The notes: generated from the sequence alone by a model not told the origin. A stretch of 64,000 bases of DNA from Pseudomonadota bacterium (GCA_003247575.1 QJZC01000026.1:105310-169309); one strand, 5' to 3'. Shown: positions 26,764 through 39,780, numbered from the stretch's first letter. Numbers and translations are program-made.

Positions 26764-28599
26764 ATGGGCTCGCTTCGAATCGATCTCGGGCCGGGCTACG
26801 AGGTCGTTACCGCTGCGGGCCAAGCCGGTGTGCTCACCGACCTACTTCTCGCGGGGCTCTATCCGCAGCTCGAGCTGAGCCGACTTCTCGTGGAACACCC
26901 GGTCGGGGCAGCGGCGCCCGCCCGCGCCGTCATGGGCGTGTCGCTCGGTGCAGACGCGTTTCAGATCGTGATGGACCTGCGTCTGGCTCAGCTGGCGTTG
27001 ATGCGAACTCTTCCCGAGACGAAGAGGGCCATTCCTGTCGCCAAGGGAGCACAAGCGGTTCACGACGAGCTCTTCAAGCGCGGTCTGCCGTCTCATGGCG
27101 ACTTCGAGCTCCTCCACTGCATCGGAACCCTGCCGCCTGCTCTACGCCACGCGGCCACGGAGCCTGAGCAGGCCTCGCGTGCTGCCCTGAATACCCCGCT
27201 ACCGCATTTGAGTGCGTCCGGGTCCGATGACGCACTTCCGGCAGGTCCGATCCGCGAGGCCCGTGAACCGACCTCGCTGGAGCTGGCTTCCGAGGACGAT
27301 CCTGAGCTGGATCTGGAGCGAGTCAAGCAGCTCCAGGACGCGCGCGACCAGTTGGGCCGGGTCGAGGCGCAGCTCGCGCGGGCAATGGACGAACTCGAGG
27401 CACGTCCGCTCGTGGCTTCGATCGAGAACGGGTTCGAAGGGAAGCTGGCGGCCTATCGTAGCCAGGTCCGTCTGCGCGACACGGCGCTGTCCGAAGTCGA
27501 GCGCGCTCGTCGCATGCTGCTCGACCAACGCGTGCGGTTGCGAAGCGTGCCTGGGAACGAGCGAGGGGGGATGGCCCTAGGGGTCGGGCTCATCGTGGCC
27601 AGCGCCGTGGCGGCGCAGATGGTTGGCCCGGTGCTCTACTCCCTGTCGGCCGGGGGCGTGGTGATGGTGGCGCTGTTTGCGGGTCTGAGTCGGGTGGCGC
27701 GCGCGCGCCTGGGGCGGCTCGAAGCGCGCCTGTCTGGCCTACGAGTCCGCGAACGTACGGCTCAACAGCGCTTCGAGCGAGAAGCCCAGCCCGTACTGCA
27801 GCTCCAGCAGACCCTCGCGGTCGATTCCGTCGAGGCCCTGCAGCGCGCGGTGGCGGACTTCCGCGGATGGCGCGAGCGAGCAACGCGACTTCGGGCTGAG
27901 CTAGACGAGGCACAGCGCGCCTTCGGCGTACGCGAGGAGCGTGAGCTGGCGCAGCTCGAGGGGTTACTCCGAGACCTGATGAGCTCGACCCGGCCTCCGC
28001 AGCCTGCGCCCTCCGGGCGGGGCACGAGCGCGACCGACGGATCGGAGTCGAGCGAGGCGCGTCCGGCTGGCGAGGCGGAGGGGGAGAGAAGTCCCGAGGC
28101 CATGGCTGCTGTGCCCGCGGCGGTTCCCCCTTGCCCGGATGACCCGGATCGGCTCGTGCATGCTGCGCAGACCGAGAGTGGTCTTGCGGCGAGCGAAATC
28201 CGAGCCAGGATGGCTCCTGGACTTCAGATCTATCTTCGGGCGCTCTCCGAGGGGCGTCTGACGGACGCGCGGCGCGGCGTGGATCGCAAGTGGCAGGTGC
28301 ACCGTGCCGATCCGGCCGGCTTCGTATCGCTCTCCGAGCTCGATCTCGCAGACATTCCGTGTGTCAGCATCGCATTTCGGCTCGCGATCCTGGAGGGGTT
28401 GGCCTCGAGCATCCGCACACCCTTGATCGTAGGTCCGCATCTCGAACTCGACAGCGCGTCGGCGAGGCTTGCGCTGGGCCGGGCACTCGGACGTTTGGGG
28501 GGGGTGCTTCAGGTGATCCACATCGCCTCGGCCGCGCGCGAGTGGGAAGCCCACGCGCACCAGATTCATCGACCGCTCGCCTCGAACGCCGCTCGATAG
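26764..28599 (+). CDS. Coiled-coil membrane protein resembling a degenerate YhaN/SMC-type ATPase
   Basis: A 611-residue protein of unknown function. The N-terminus (GPGYEVVTAAGQAGVLTDLL) has the outline of a YhaN/RecF-type beginning, but no GKS/T P-loop. Coiled coil follows from about residue 185. Two hydrophobic segments, 27571-27690, form a membrane hairpin, then more coil and a Pro/Ser/Glu-rich linker. The C-terminus (TPLIVGPHLELDSASARLAL and a later LQVIHIA) resembles the Walker B/D-loop end of SMC-like ATPases without the acidic pair. It occupies the place of rnhB after rplS. The start is uncertain: an ATG-like frame opens at 26659. ATP hydrolysis looks unlikely. Confidence 0.6.
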   Translation: MGSLRIDLGPGYEVVTAAGQAGVLTDLLLAGLYPQLELSRLLVEHPVGAAAPARAVMGVSLGADAFQIVMDLRLAQLALMRTLPETKRAIPVAKGAQAVHDELFKRGLPSHGDFELLHCIGTLPPALRHAATEPEQASRAALNTPLPHLSASGSDDALPAGPIREAREPTSLELASEDDPELDLERVKQLQDARDQLGRVEAQLARAMDELEARPLVASIENGFEGKLAAYRSQVRLRDTALSEVERARRMLLDQRVRLRSVPGNERGGMALGVGLIVASAVAAQMVGPVLYSLSAGGVVMVALFAGLSRVARARLGRLEARLSGLRVRERTAQQRFEREAQPVLQLQQTLAVDSVEALQRAVADFRGWRERATRLRAELDEAQRAFGVREERELAQLEGLLRDLMSSTRPPQPAPSGRGTSATDGSESSEARPAGEAEGERSPEAMAAVPAAVPPCPDDPDRLVHAAQTESGLAASEIRARMAPGLQIYLRALSEGRLTDARRGVDRKWQVHRADPAGFVSLSELDLADIPCVSIAFRLAILEGLASSIRTPLIVGPHLELDSASARLALGRALGRLGGVLQVIHIASAAREWEAHAHQIHRPLASNAAR

Positions 28600-29051
28600 A
28601 GCGACACCTTCGGCGGGTCCCAGCGCGCATCGATGGCGACTACGTCGAAGCGAACGTCGTCGTGCTTCGGGGGACGGTTCTCCGAGAGCCAGGTGCGCGC
28701 AGCCCGTACGACCTGACGCTGCTTCCGAGCATCGATCGAGTCCTCGGCCGACCCGCGGCTGTGGCTGCTACGCAACCGGACTTCGATGAAGCACAACGTG
28801 CGTCCGTCGAGTGCGATGCGGTCGATCTCGCGTCGACCGGCGCGAGCGTTTCGCGCCACGATTCGATATCCGCACCCGTGCAGATGCAGTTCGGCGAGTT
28901 GCTCACCGTAGGCACCCAGCTGCGCACGGCTCGGCGGTGTCCGAATGCGTTCGCGTAGGTTGTCGGTGGATGTGTTGGCAGGGCGGTCGCTGCGCGAGAC
29001 GCGCGCAGTGGACGGCTCTCGCGTGGGCTGCCTCGGAGAATGAGAGGTCAT
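28566..29051 (-). CDS. YraN/UPF0102 family nuclease-like protein
   Basis: About 161 residues. The core from residue 43 matches YraN: GAYGEQLAELHLHGCGYRIV, RREIDRIALDG, LCFIEVRLRSS and ARKQRQVVRAA. The catalytic-like D and ExK pattern of the restriction-endonuclease fold is altered: the usual GEIDLI is REIDRI and EVK is EVR. Family function is unknown but linked to DNA processing. The N-terminal 40 residues are low-complexity. Its end overlaps the convergent upstream gene by 34 bases. yraN commonly neighbours rplS/rsmI, as here. Confidence 0.8.
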   Translation of the reverse strand: MTSHSPRQPTREPSTARVSRSDRPANTSTDNLRERIRTPPSRAQLGAYGEQLAELHLHGCGYRIVARNARAGRREIDRIALDGRTLCFIEVRLRSSHSRGSAEDSIDARKQRQVVRAARTWLSENRPPKHDDVRFDVVAIDARWDPPKVSLYRAAFEASGR

Positions 29052-29327
29052 GCATGGCTCTCCCCGTCGACGCGGCACGCGCGCATACCCCGTGAGCGAG
29101 CTGGTAGCACCAGCACTCTGCGCGTGGGACACGGTGGGGTTTCGAGCGCGGCTGCGGGACGGGACTTCGAGGTGAGACCCGCGACGCTACCGAACTGGCA
29201 CGATGCTGTCGAATCGTATAGTTGGCCGTCTGGCTGGCCGTGTGGTGAGCTGAACTGAGTGTGCAGTCCCAACGCGAATGTGCGATCTCGTCGAGGATGC
29301 GAGGAGTGCGGAGTAGGCTCTAGGGTG

Positions 29328-30230
29328 ATGAGCGAAGCGAGCGACGAGGGGGTGGAGAGCGCGGGAGCGGCGGGCGGTGTGCTGTTCGTGGTGGCCACGC
29401 CGATCGGGAATCTGGAGGACCTCAGTCCGCGTGCGCGACGGGTTCTGTCCGAGGCCGACCTGCTCGTCTGTGAGGACACACGCCGCACAGCTGCGCTCTG
29501 TGCCCGCTTCGGAATCTCCACCCGTCGCACCGCGTTGCACGCTCACAACGAGCGAAGGCGTCTACCCGGGATGCTCGAGCGACTGGCGGCCGGCGAGCGT
29601 CTCGCGCTGGTATCGGACGCGGGCACGCCGCTCCTCTCGGATCCCGGAATGCACCTGGTCGGGGCGGCGATTGCAGAAGGATATTCGGTCGTGCCGATTC
29701 CGGGTGCCTCGGCGATTCTGGCTGCGCTCGTGGCCAGCGGCCTGCCGCTGCGGCCGTTCTCGTTCGTCGGGTTCTTGCCGCGCAAGGGGCGCGAGCGTCG
29801 AACCTGGCTCAGCCGCATCGCGGAACTCCCCGGAAGTGTCGTGTTGTTCGAGGCTCCAGGGCGAGTCTTGCAGACGCTCGATGAGCTCCACGGATGCCTC
29901 GGCCCGCGCCGTGTTGCGATCGCTCGCGAGCTGACGAAGCGCTTCGAAGAGGTCGTGCGCGGCCGACTCGGGGAGCTCGAGCTGTGCGAGCCGCGTGGCG
30001 AGGTGACCCTGGTGATCGAGGGGGTCTCTTGGGACCGAGACGTAGAGCTCGCGGACGACGAAGCCATCGCGAGCTGGGTGTTGCGGAATCGACGCGATAA
30101 TGTGACGACGCGCGATCTTTCCCGCGAGCTCGCCGAGCGGAGCGCGCTCTCGCGCAGCGATGCCTATCGTCGAGTGCACGAGCTGCTGGCCAGGGCGGAT
30201 GGCTCGCCTTCATCGGAGGGGGAGGGCTAA
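29328..30230 (+). CDS. rsmI: 16S rRNA (cytidine-1402-2'-O)-methyltransferase
   Basis: A 300-residue tetrapyrrole-methylase-fold enzyme acting on C1402 in the 30S P site. Motifs seen are VVATPIGNLEDLSPRA, DAGTPLLSDPG and VPIPGASA. The C-terminal domain (TTRDLSRELAERSALSRSDAY) is present. The ATG at 29328 is chosen over a GTG 23 codons earlier because of conservation. A -10-like TAGGCT ends 8 bases before it. Confidence 0.94.
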   Translation: MSEASDEGVESAGAAGGVLFVVATPIGNLEDLSPRARRVLSEADLLVCEDTRRTAALCARFGISTRRTALHAHNERRRLPGMLERLAAGERLALVSDAGTPLLSDPGMHLVGAAIAEGYSVVPIPGASAILAALVASGLPLRPFSFVGFLPRKGRERRTWLSRIAELPGSVVLFEAPGRVLQTLDELHGCLGPRRVAIARELTKRFEEVVRGRLGELELCEPRGEVTLVIEGVSWDRDVELADDEAIASWVLRNRRDNVTTRDLSRELAERSALSRSDAYRRVHELLARADGSPSSEGEG

Positions 30231-30236
30231 CCGTTC

Positions 30237-32738
30237 TTAGCTGCCTAGCCAGAACGAGCGCTCGATCCTCACCGCGCAGCTTTGTGCGACATCTCGTGAT
30301 GAGCGACCAATGCGCAGCTCGTAGGTGCCCGCTTCGACCCACCAAGCGTGACGCTCGGAGTCCCAGTGCGCGAACGCGCGGGCGCTGAGGGAGAAGCGGG
30401 CTTCTGCACGCTGTCCGTTCGAAATCCAGAGCTTCTGGAAGCCGCGCAGTTCCTGTTCCGGAGAGACCAGTCGTAGCTTCGGCGAGTGTACGTAGAGCTG
30501 CGCGATCTCGTATCCGTCGTAGGGACCCCGGTTGTGGATCTCGCAGCGCACGTCGAGCGAGGAGTCGCGGTCCAGGTTTCCCGTCCGTCGCAGATTCGTG
30601 TAGTCGAAGGTACTGAAGCTCAAGCCGTGCCCGAATGGGAACAGCGGCTCGATCCCGTGCGCGTCGTACCCGCGGTAGCCCGCAAACAACCCTTCGCCAT
30701 AGCGCAGCTCGCCTGCGCGGCCCGGATAGAACGGCGTGCTCGGAGCATCCTCTAGCCGGTGCGGGAACGTAATGGGGAGGCGGCCGCAGGGATTGACCTC
30801 ACCGAGCAGTACGTCACACAGGGCGTTGCCCAACTCTTGGCCGGGGAACCAGGCCGCGGCGACCGCGCGCACGCGATCGAGCCACGGCATCGTAATCGGC
30901 CCACCGGTGTGAAGGATCACCGCCGTATTCGGCTGGACTGCCGACACGCGCTCGATCAACTCGTTCTGAGGGCCCGGTAGCCCGAGGCTCTCGCGATCCC
31001 GTCCCTCGGTCTCCCACTCTCGCCCCGTGCCCACCACGAGGATCGCCAGATCTGAACGCCGCGCGAGCTCGACCGCCTCCTGCATCGGGTCGCCCACTTC
31101 CGGAGGGTGCGCACCAAAGCGTAGGGTGGCGATCGAGGACGAGTCTGGCCGCAGATACTCGATCACGAGTTCGTATGCTCGCCCGGCTTCCAGGTTGCGG
31201 GTACCGAGCTGCTCCGTGGTCTGTCCGGCGCCGAAGATGTCGTGGACGAAGGTTGGATCCGTCCAGTTGTCGATGCACTCGGCGCCATCGACGTAGAGGC
31301 GCGCGCGACCGGTTGCGGAGAGCCCGAAGACGTACTCTCCACTGCGGGACGGGGTGAAGCCGCCGCGATAACGAACCGCGAATGGAGCGCTTTCTATGCC
31401 CTCCGGAGGGATGCGACCGAAGAATGCCTGTGCGCGATCCAGGGTCGCACGGGCGGCTGGCTCGCCCTCGAAGGCGGGCCCGTTCCATATCTCCACGGCG
31501 AGGCCAGGCTCGTCGCTCGGGGTGCGCAGCTCGGATACGAGGATCGCGGGAGCAAAGTGCGGAATCGCGCAGCCTTCGGCGTGCTCCACGCGGCAGTGCG
31601 GGCCGAGCCGCTCGCGCAGTGCGGAGAGCAGCGATGTTTCGTAGTGCGAATGGACGAAGGCGCTGCCGCCGCCCTGAATGGGTCCGCGGGCGGCCAGAGG
31701 TCCGATCAGGGCGACGCTTCCGATCCGGCTCGGGTCGATCGGCAGTTGCCCCGGATTCTGCAGCAGAACGAGTCCCTCGCTGGCTGCGCGGCGGGCGAGT
31801 GCCCGATGGTGTGGGAGGTCTAGACTCGTCTCTGTGACGAGCTCCGGTGCCTCGGGCAGCGGGCCCGGTTGCAAGGCTCCCGTGCGTGCAGCCAGCAACA
31901 GCATGCGCCGCGCCTTGTCGTCCACGAGCGCAGTCGAGACCTCACCGCGGCTCGCCGCATCGTAGAGCCGTGCACCCAGGGAGCGTCCCGGTCCGGGCAT
32001 TTCGAGATCGAGGCCTGCCCGTGCGTCCGAGTAGGTGTCGGTGGCGGCTCCCCAGTCGCTCACGACGACGCCCGAGAAGCCCCACTCCTGCTTGAGGATC
32101 TTCGTGAGGAGCTCGGGATGACAGCTCGCATAGATCCCGTTCACGCGGTTGTACGCCGACATCACCAGCCAGGGCTCGGCGCGCTCCATCAGCTCCTCGA
32201 ATGGACGTAGGTAGAGCTCGCGCAGAGTCCGCTCGTCTACTTCCGAGCTGATGCTGCGGCGTTCGAACTCGCAGTCGTTGCAGACGAAGTGCTTGGCACA
32301 GGCGCCGATGCCCGCATCCTGGAGCCCCGCGACGATCGCGCCGGCGAGTGCTCCCGTCAGGTACGGGTCCTCGGAGTAGCATTCGAAGTTTCGGCCCCCG
32401 ATGGGGGTCCGCTGCAGGTTGATCGTCGGCCCGAGGACGACCTGCGCACCCTTGCTGCGGGCCTCCTCCGCCAGTGCGTTCCCGAGTGCCTCGAGTAGCT
32501 CTACGTCCCAGCTGGCACCCAGCGCGATTCCACATGGAAAGCAGGCCGACGTCTGCCGGGGTGCCTGCCCGCTGCCGCGCACGCCTGTCGGACCGTCGCT
32601 CAGCTTGACCTTCGCGATTCCGTGCGCCGCGAGCGCACGCGTATGCCAGTGATCGGCCCCCACGGTGAGCGAGGCCTTCTCTTCCAAGGTGAGCTTTCGA
32701 AGCAGACTCTCGAGCGAATCGGACCAGGCTTGCGACAT
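30237..32738 (-). CDS. Glycoside hydrolase family 3 beta-glucosidase with PA14 insert
   Basis: An 833-residue enzyme without a visible signal peptide, so probably cytoplasmic. The GH3 N-terminal barrel carries the substrate arginine/lysine region and the nucleophile Asp228 in VVVSDWGAATD. The (alpha/beta)6 domain is interrupted near residues 390-540 by a PA14 domain (YVFGLSATGRARLYVDGAE). A fibronectin III-like domain ends the protein. Architecture matches fungal- and bacterial-type BglI enzymes that cleave beta-glucosides; the exact sugar cannot be read. AGGAGAATTC precedes the ATG. It is an isolated carbohydrate gene among housekeeping genes and is convergent with rsmI. Confidence 0.92.
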   Translation of the reverse strand: MSQAWSDSLESLLRKLTLEEKASLTVGADHWHTRALAAHGIAKVKLSDGPTGVRGSGQAPRQTSACFPCGIALGASWDVELLEALGNALAEEARSKGAQVVLGPTINLQRTPIGGRNFECYSEDPYLTGALAGAIVAGLQDAGIGACAKHFVCNDCEFERRSISSEVDERTLRELYLRPFEELMERAEPWLVMSAYNRVNGIYASCHPELLTKILKQEWGFSGVVVSDWGAATDTYSDARAGLDLEMPGPGRSLGARLYDAASRGEVSTALVDDKARRMLLLAARTGALQPGPLPEAPELVTETSLDLPHHRALARRAASEGLVLLQNPGQLPIDPSRIGSVALIGPLAARGPIQGGGSAFVHSHYETSLLSALRERLGPHCRVEHAEGCAIPHFAPAILVSELRTPSDEPGLAVEIWNGPAFEGEPAARATLDRAQAFFGRIPPEGIESAPFAVRYRGGFTPSRSGEYVFGLSATGRARLYVDGAECIDNWTDPTFVHDIFGAGQTTEQLGTRNLEAGRAYELVIEYLRPDSSSIATLRFGAHPPEVGDPMQEAVELARRSDLAILVVGTGREWETEGRDRESLGLPGPQNELIERVSAVQPNTAVILHTGGPITMPWLDRVRAVAAAWFPGQELGNALCDVLLGEVNPCGRLPITFPHRLEDAPSTPFYPGRAGELRYGEGLFAGYRGYDAHGIEPLFPFGHGLSFSTFDYTNLRRTGNLDRDSSLDVRCEIHNRGPYDGYEIAQLYVHSPKLRLVSPEQELRGFQKLWISNGQRAEARFSLSARAFAHWDSERHAWWVEAGTYELRIGRSSRDVAQSCAVRIERSFWLGS

Positions 32739-32788
32739 GAATTCTCCTGCGAAGAGATGCGCGCTCGCGCGCGGGTTGGGATGGAGAC

Positions 32789-36471
<3,683 letters not shown>

Positions 36472-36549
36472 GCGAAGCTGTCTACTACACAGTCGCTCGT
36501 GCTTGCATTACGATGGTCTCATTCGGCATACCGATGAACGGGTTGGTGG

Positions 36550-37713
36550 GTGAGGTCGGTGGAGCTTCGTCGCGAGCGTACAATCACACCGGAAGATGTG
36601 GGGCTGCTGGTCCGGTACCGGCTCGCATGGTGTGTAGTTCCACTCGCCATCGGTGTATTGCTCGGGGGGGGGACGGCGCTCGCTCCGCGTGGGGAGCTCG
36701 AGCGCGTCCAGATCGAGCGCGTCCAGAGTCTCGACTCCGCCTCCGATTCCGACTCTGAGCGGGGCTCCGAGTCCAGCTCGATCGACGCCTTGACTCGTGC
36801 ACTCGACCGCGAGATCGCCCAGCGGCGCAGCCGGATCGCGATGTTACGCACATCCGTGAGCGCGTTCGAGGCGACGGCGGGTGCTCCAGACGCATCCGCT
36901 ATTCGCGAGCAGCGCGAGGTCGCGGCAGCGGAGCTCGCGCGGTTGCGCTCGCTGGAGCGTACCTTGCGGGCCCGCGAAGCGACCATTCAGATGGAGCTCG
37001 ACAGCACGCAGAACCAGGCCGAGCCCGGTAGGCTGCAGGCGGTCGCGCGCGAACGCGAGCTGCGCCAGTACCTGGACGAGCTCGAAGTGTCCGGCAAGGC
37101 ATCGGCTGCACGCGAGCGGGGAGCTGCGCGAGCGGAGCTCGCTCGGCTCTCGCGCGAGCTGGGCTCCGAGTCCGAGCGCCGAGCGGATCCCAGGGGGAGG
37201 CTGGAAGAGGCACTCGCGCGCGCGGAAGTGGAATCCATGCGCGCCCGAACACGTGCGCGCCGTCAGCTCGAACGCGTTGCGATGCTTGATGCTGCACTCG
37301 ATGGGATCGCGCAGCGCATCGAGTCGCGCGCGGAATGGGGCAGCCGAATCGCCGAGATCGAAAGCGAGATCGCGAGCCTGCAGTCTGTGCGCGAGGCGAG
37401 CGTTGCGCGCTGGGCTCGCGAGCGGATCCGCCTGGCTGAGTCGCTTCGCCCACAGCCGCTCAAGCGCGCGATCTTCGGTGCAGGCTTTGGCGGAGCTCTT
37501 GGTGCGCTGGTTGGTGCGGTCTTGATGCTGTGGTGGCATCTCCGCGATCCACGTGTGCATACGTCGCGACAGTTGCGTGCAGCGCTCAATGTACCAGTCC
37601 TCGGTATCATCTCCGAGACGTCCGTGCGAAGCTCTTCTCTCGATTCAGAAGCGCGTGGATTTCGGCTCGTGCGGGCGATCCGAGCCGGATGGCGGAACTT
37701 ACGGGAAGGATGA
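36550..37713 (+). CDS. Polysaccharide chain-length determinant (Wzz/GNVR-like)
   Basis: A 387-residue inner-membrane protein. Transmembrane segments lie near residues 25-42 and 318-340, with a long coiled coil in the periplasm between them. After the second segment, TSRQLRAALNVPVLGIIS matches the cytoplasmic end of Wzz/GumC proteins that contact the kinase. The periplasmic part lacks the usual Wzz N-terminal subdomain and is short. A Ser/Asp/Glu-rich stretch lies near residues 60-77. The start is GTG. It is the first structural gene after the sigma-54 activator. Confidence 0.8.
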   Translation: MRSVELRRERTITPEDVGLLVRYRLAWCVVPLAIGVLLGGGTALAPRGELERVQIERVQSLDSASDSDSERGSESSSIDALTRALDREIAQRRSRIAMLRTSVSAFEATAGAPDASAIREQREVAAAELARLRSLERTLRAREATIQMELDSTQNQAEPGRLQAVARERELRQYLDELEVSGKASAARERGAARAELARLSRELGSESERRADPRGRLEEALARAEVESMRARTRARRQLERVAMLDAALDGIAQRIESRAEWGSRIAEIESEIASLQSVREASVARWARERIRLAESLRPQPLKRAIFGAGFGGALGALVGAVLMLWWHLRDPRVHTSRQLRAALNVPVLGIISETSVRSSSLDSEARGFRLVRAIRAGWRNLREG

Positions 37714-37812
37714 GCTCGGTCCTGTCTGGAGTCAGCGCTGTTCGGAGCCATTGGAAAGCGAATCGGCGAAGAGGGAATCGTCGAATCGAATCGAGGCGAG
37801 GGGGGGGACATC

Positions 37813-38850
37813 GTGTACAAGGAATACTTCGGGCTCGAGACGGATCCGTTTCGCGTCAACCCAGATCCGAGCTTCCTCTATCTTGCCGATGGTCATCGCG
37901 AAGCGTTGGCGACGCTCACCTACGCGGTACGGGAACGGAAGGGGTTCGCTGTGCTGACTGGCGAGGTGGGGACCGGCAAGACCACGGTGCTCAACAGCTT
38001 GCTCGCGGACCTACCTGGCAGCGTCGAGACCGCATACGTCTTCAACACACGTCTCGACGTCGAGGATCTGTTCGCATACATTCTGGACGAATTTGCCTTG
38101 TCTATCCCAAGTCCCTTTCGCAAGAGCGCCGCTCTCCACCTTCTGAATGGCTACCTGATCGAGCGTTTGGAGAAGGGGTTGCAAACCTTGCTCATTGTGG
38201 ACGAGGCGCAGAATCTATCCGTAGACCTCTTGGAAGAGGTGCGGATGCTCTCGAATCTGGAGACTCCTCGTTCCAAGCTGTTGCAGATTCTGCTCGTCGG
38301 TCAGCCCGAGCTGAGCGACCTGTTGCACCGTCCCGACCTGAGGCAGCTCCGCCAGCGCGTGGAGCTGTTCTGCCGCATCGAGCCACTGACTATCCTGGAG
38401 ACCGCCGAGTATGTGCCGTCGCGCCTGCAAGCAGCCGGGCACAAGACCGGTGATCTCTTCACGGAATCTTCGATGCACTCGATCTTTCGTTATACGCGGG
38501 GGATCCCGCGTGTGATCAACGTCCTGTGTGACAACGCACTGCTGGCCGCGTTTGCATCCTCGAGCCCGCGCGTGTCGGACAACACGATCCACCAGGTTGC
38601 CCGTGATATGGGTCTGTCGCGCAGTGCGCACTATCGCTACGAGCCGCCTCCGTCCGATCGCCCCACGGAAGCAGACAAGTTGCGAGCCGAAGCGGTGAAC
38701 GCGGCGCCGCGCCGGGTCCCGACTGCGGCTTCGCTGGCGCCGCCCGATCCCGTAGAGCCGACCTCCGAGGGATCGGGGTCCCCACGCCTGCGCGGGTGGC
38801 GGCGACTCTTCTCTTCATCTCGGTCGCGGCACGCGCATGCCGAGGACTGA
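37813..38850 (+). CDS. ExeA/GspA-like AAA ATPase, XrtA-system type
   Basis: A 345-residue ATPase beginning MYKEYFGLETDPFRVNPDP, the N-terminus typical of the XrtA/PEP-CTERM-associated ATPase. Walker A is GEVGTGKTT and Walker B is LLIVDEAQNL; sensor-like VGQPEL and TRGIPRVINVLCD follow. The last 75 residues are Pro/Arg/Ser-rich. Such proteins sit in exopolysaccharide loci and probably drive assembly or export at the membrane. The start is GTG. Confidence 0.87.
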   Translation: MYKEYFGLETDPFRVNPDPSFLYLADGHREALATLTYAVRERKGFAVLTGEVGTGKTTVLNSLLADLPGSVETAYVFNTRLDVEDLFAYILDEFALSIPSPFRKSAALHLLNGYLIERLEKGLQTLLIVDEAQNLSVDLLEEVRMLSNLETPRSKLLQILLVGQPELSDLLHRPDLRQLRQRVELFCRIEPLTILETAEYVPSRLQAAGHKTGDLFTESSMHSIFRYTRGIPRVINVLCDNALLAAFASSSPRVSDNTIHQVARDMGLSRSAHYRYEPPPSDRPTEADKLRAEAVNAAPRRVPTAASLAPPDPVEPTSEGSGSPRLRGWRRLFSSSRSRHAHAED

Positions 38851-38875
38851 CACCTCCGAACGTTGAGGTGCATCG

Positions 38876-39715
38876 ATGGGTCGGATCCACGACGCGCTGA
38901 GGAGAGCGGAGCAGGCACGCGAGCGTGTGCTCGAGGATCCGCCTGCCGCCGGTGCCGTAGCGCCGCCTGTTCCCAGCGCGGTCTCGTCGCCGGTACGCCC
39001 GCTGCCAGCCGTGTCTTCGGGCGTCCGTACTACGCGCTTGCATCGCACGCTCGATCGGTTGCCGGCGCTCGCCGACTACTCCGACCTGCAGTGGCGGGTC
39101 ATCCAGCTCCGCGGACAGCGCCTGCTCCGGAGTCTCGCGATTGCAGGTGCTGCGCTGGACGACGGTCGCACCAGCACTGCACTCCAGCTGGCTCGAAGCC
39201 TGGCGAAGGAGGCAGGTTTGGAGGTCTGCTTGGTAGACCTCGACCTCGAGCACCCCGGTCTGTCGAGCTGGCTGGAGGAACCTCCACCGGTTGGTGTCGA
39301 GGACGTCTTGGAGGATCGGGTCTCGCTCGACGAGGCTCTGGTGAATATCGAGGGCTCCACTCTCTACGTGTTGCCGTCGCGATCGACCCTGAGCGCGTCG
39401 CACCCTGCAGCGTGGAGTGGGGTCAACCTGGTTGCGGTCGCGAAGCTCGCGGATCGACTCCATCAGCGCTTCGATCTGACCTTGGTCGACGCGCCTGCGC
39501 TGCTGACCTCGGGCCCGGGGGCGGATCTGGTCGGAGACTTCGACGCGTGGATCCTGGTGATCCGGGCCGGGGTCACCACGACCCACGACATCGATTCGAT
39601 CCTCGAGAGACTCGATGGCGATCGGCTCGTGGGTACCGTGCTCACTCGCAGCCGCCTCTACGACGGTAGTGCGCCCGAACTTTTGGGTGGATCGAGGCGT
39701 CTCCGGATGCGCTAG
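38876..39715 (+). CDS. BY-kinase-like (CpsD/CapB) protein with altered Walker A
   Basis: A 279-residue protein starting MGRIHDALRRAEQA, as in XrtA-associated tyrosine autokinases. The P-loop reads AALDDGRTSTAL: the invariant GKS/T lysine is Arg98. Walker A' (VCLVDLDLEHP) and a Walker B-like LTLVDAPALLTSG remain. The C-terminus has no tyrosine cluster. It should bind ATP poorly and not autophosphorylate, perhaps acting as a structural partner of the chain-length protein. It lies 25 bases after the ATPase gene. Confidence 0.82.
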   Translation: MGRIHDALRRAEQARERVLEDPPAAGAVAPPVPSAVSSPVRPLPAVSSGVRTTRLHRTLDRLPALADYSDLQWRVIQLRGQRLLRSLAIAGAALDDGRTSTALQLARSLAKEAGLEVCLVDLDLEHPGLSSWLEEPPPVGVEDVLEDRVSLDEALVNIEGSTLYVLPSRSTLSASHPAAWSGVNLVAVAKLADRLHQRFDLTLVDAPALLTSGPGADLVGDFDAWILVIRAGVTTTHDIDSILERLDGDRLVGTVLTRSRLYDGSAPELLGGSRRLRMR

Positions 39716-39764
39716 ATCGGCAGCTTCTTCTTCAAGCCCCCGCACTCGGGTGTCTCCAGCGAGC

Positions 39765-39780
39765 TGGCACAGATCTCGCT
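39765..39780 (+). promoter_or_regulatory. Sigma-54 (-24/-12) promoter
   Basis: TGGCAC, 5 bases, TCGCT. This matches the consensus TGGCAC-N5-TTGCW except one base, with correct GG-to-GC spacing. It lies 43 bases before the second sigma-54 activator gene, suggesting control by that protein or by its upstream relative. Confidence 0.55.

Noticed and set aside
29194..29215. TGGCACG at 29196 as a sigma-54 promoter before rsmI
   Set aside because: The -12 element lacks GC at the required spacing.
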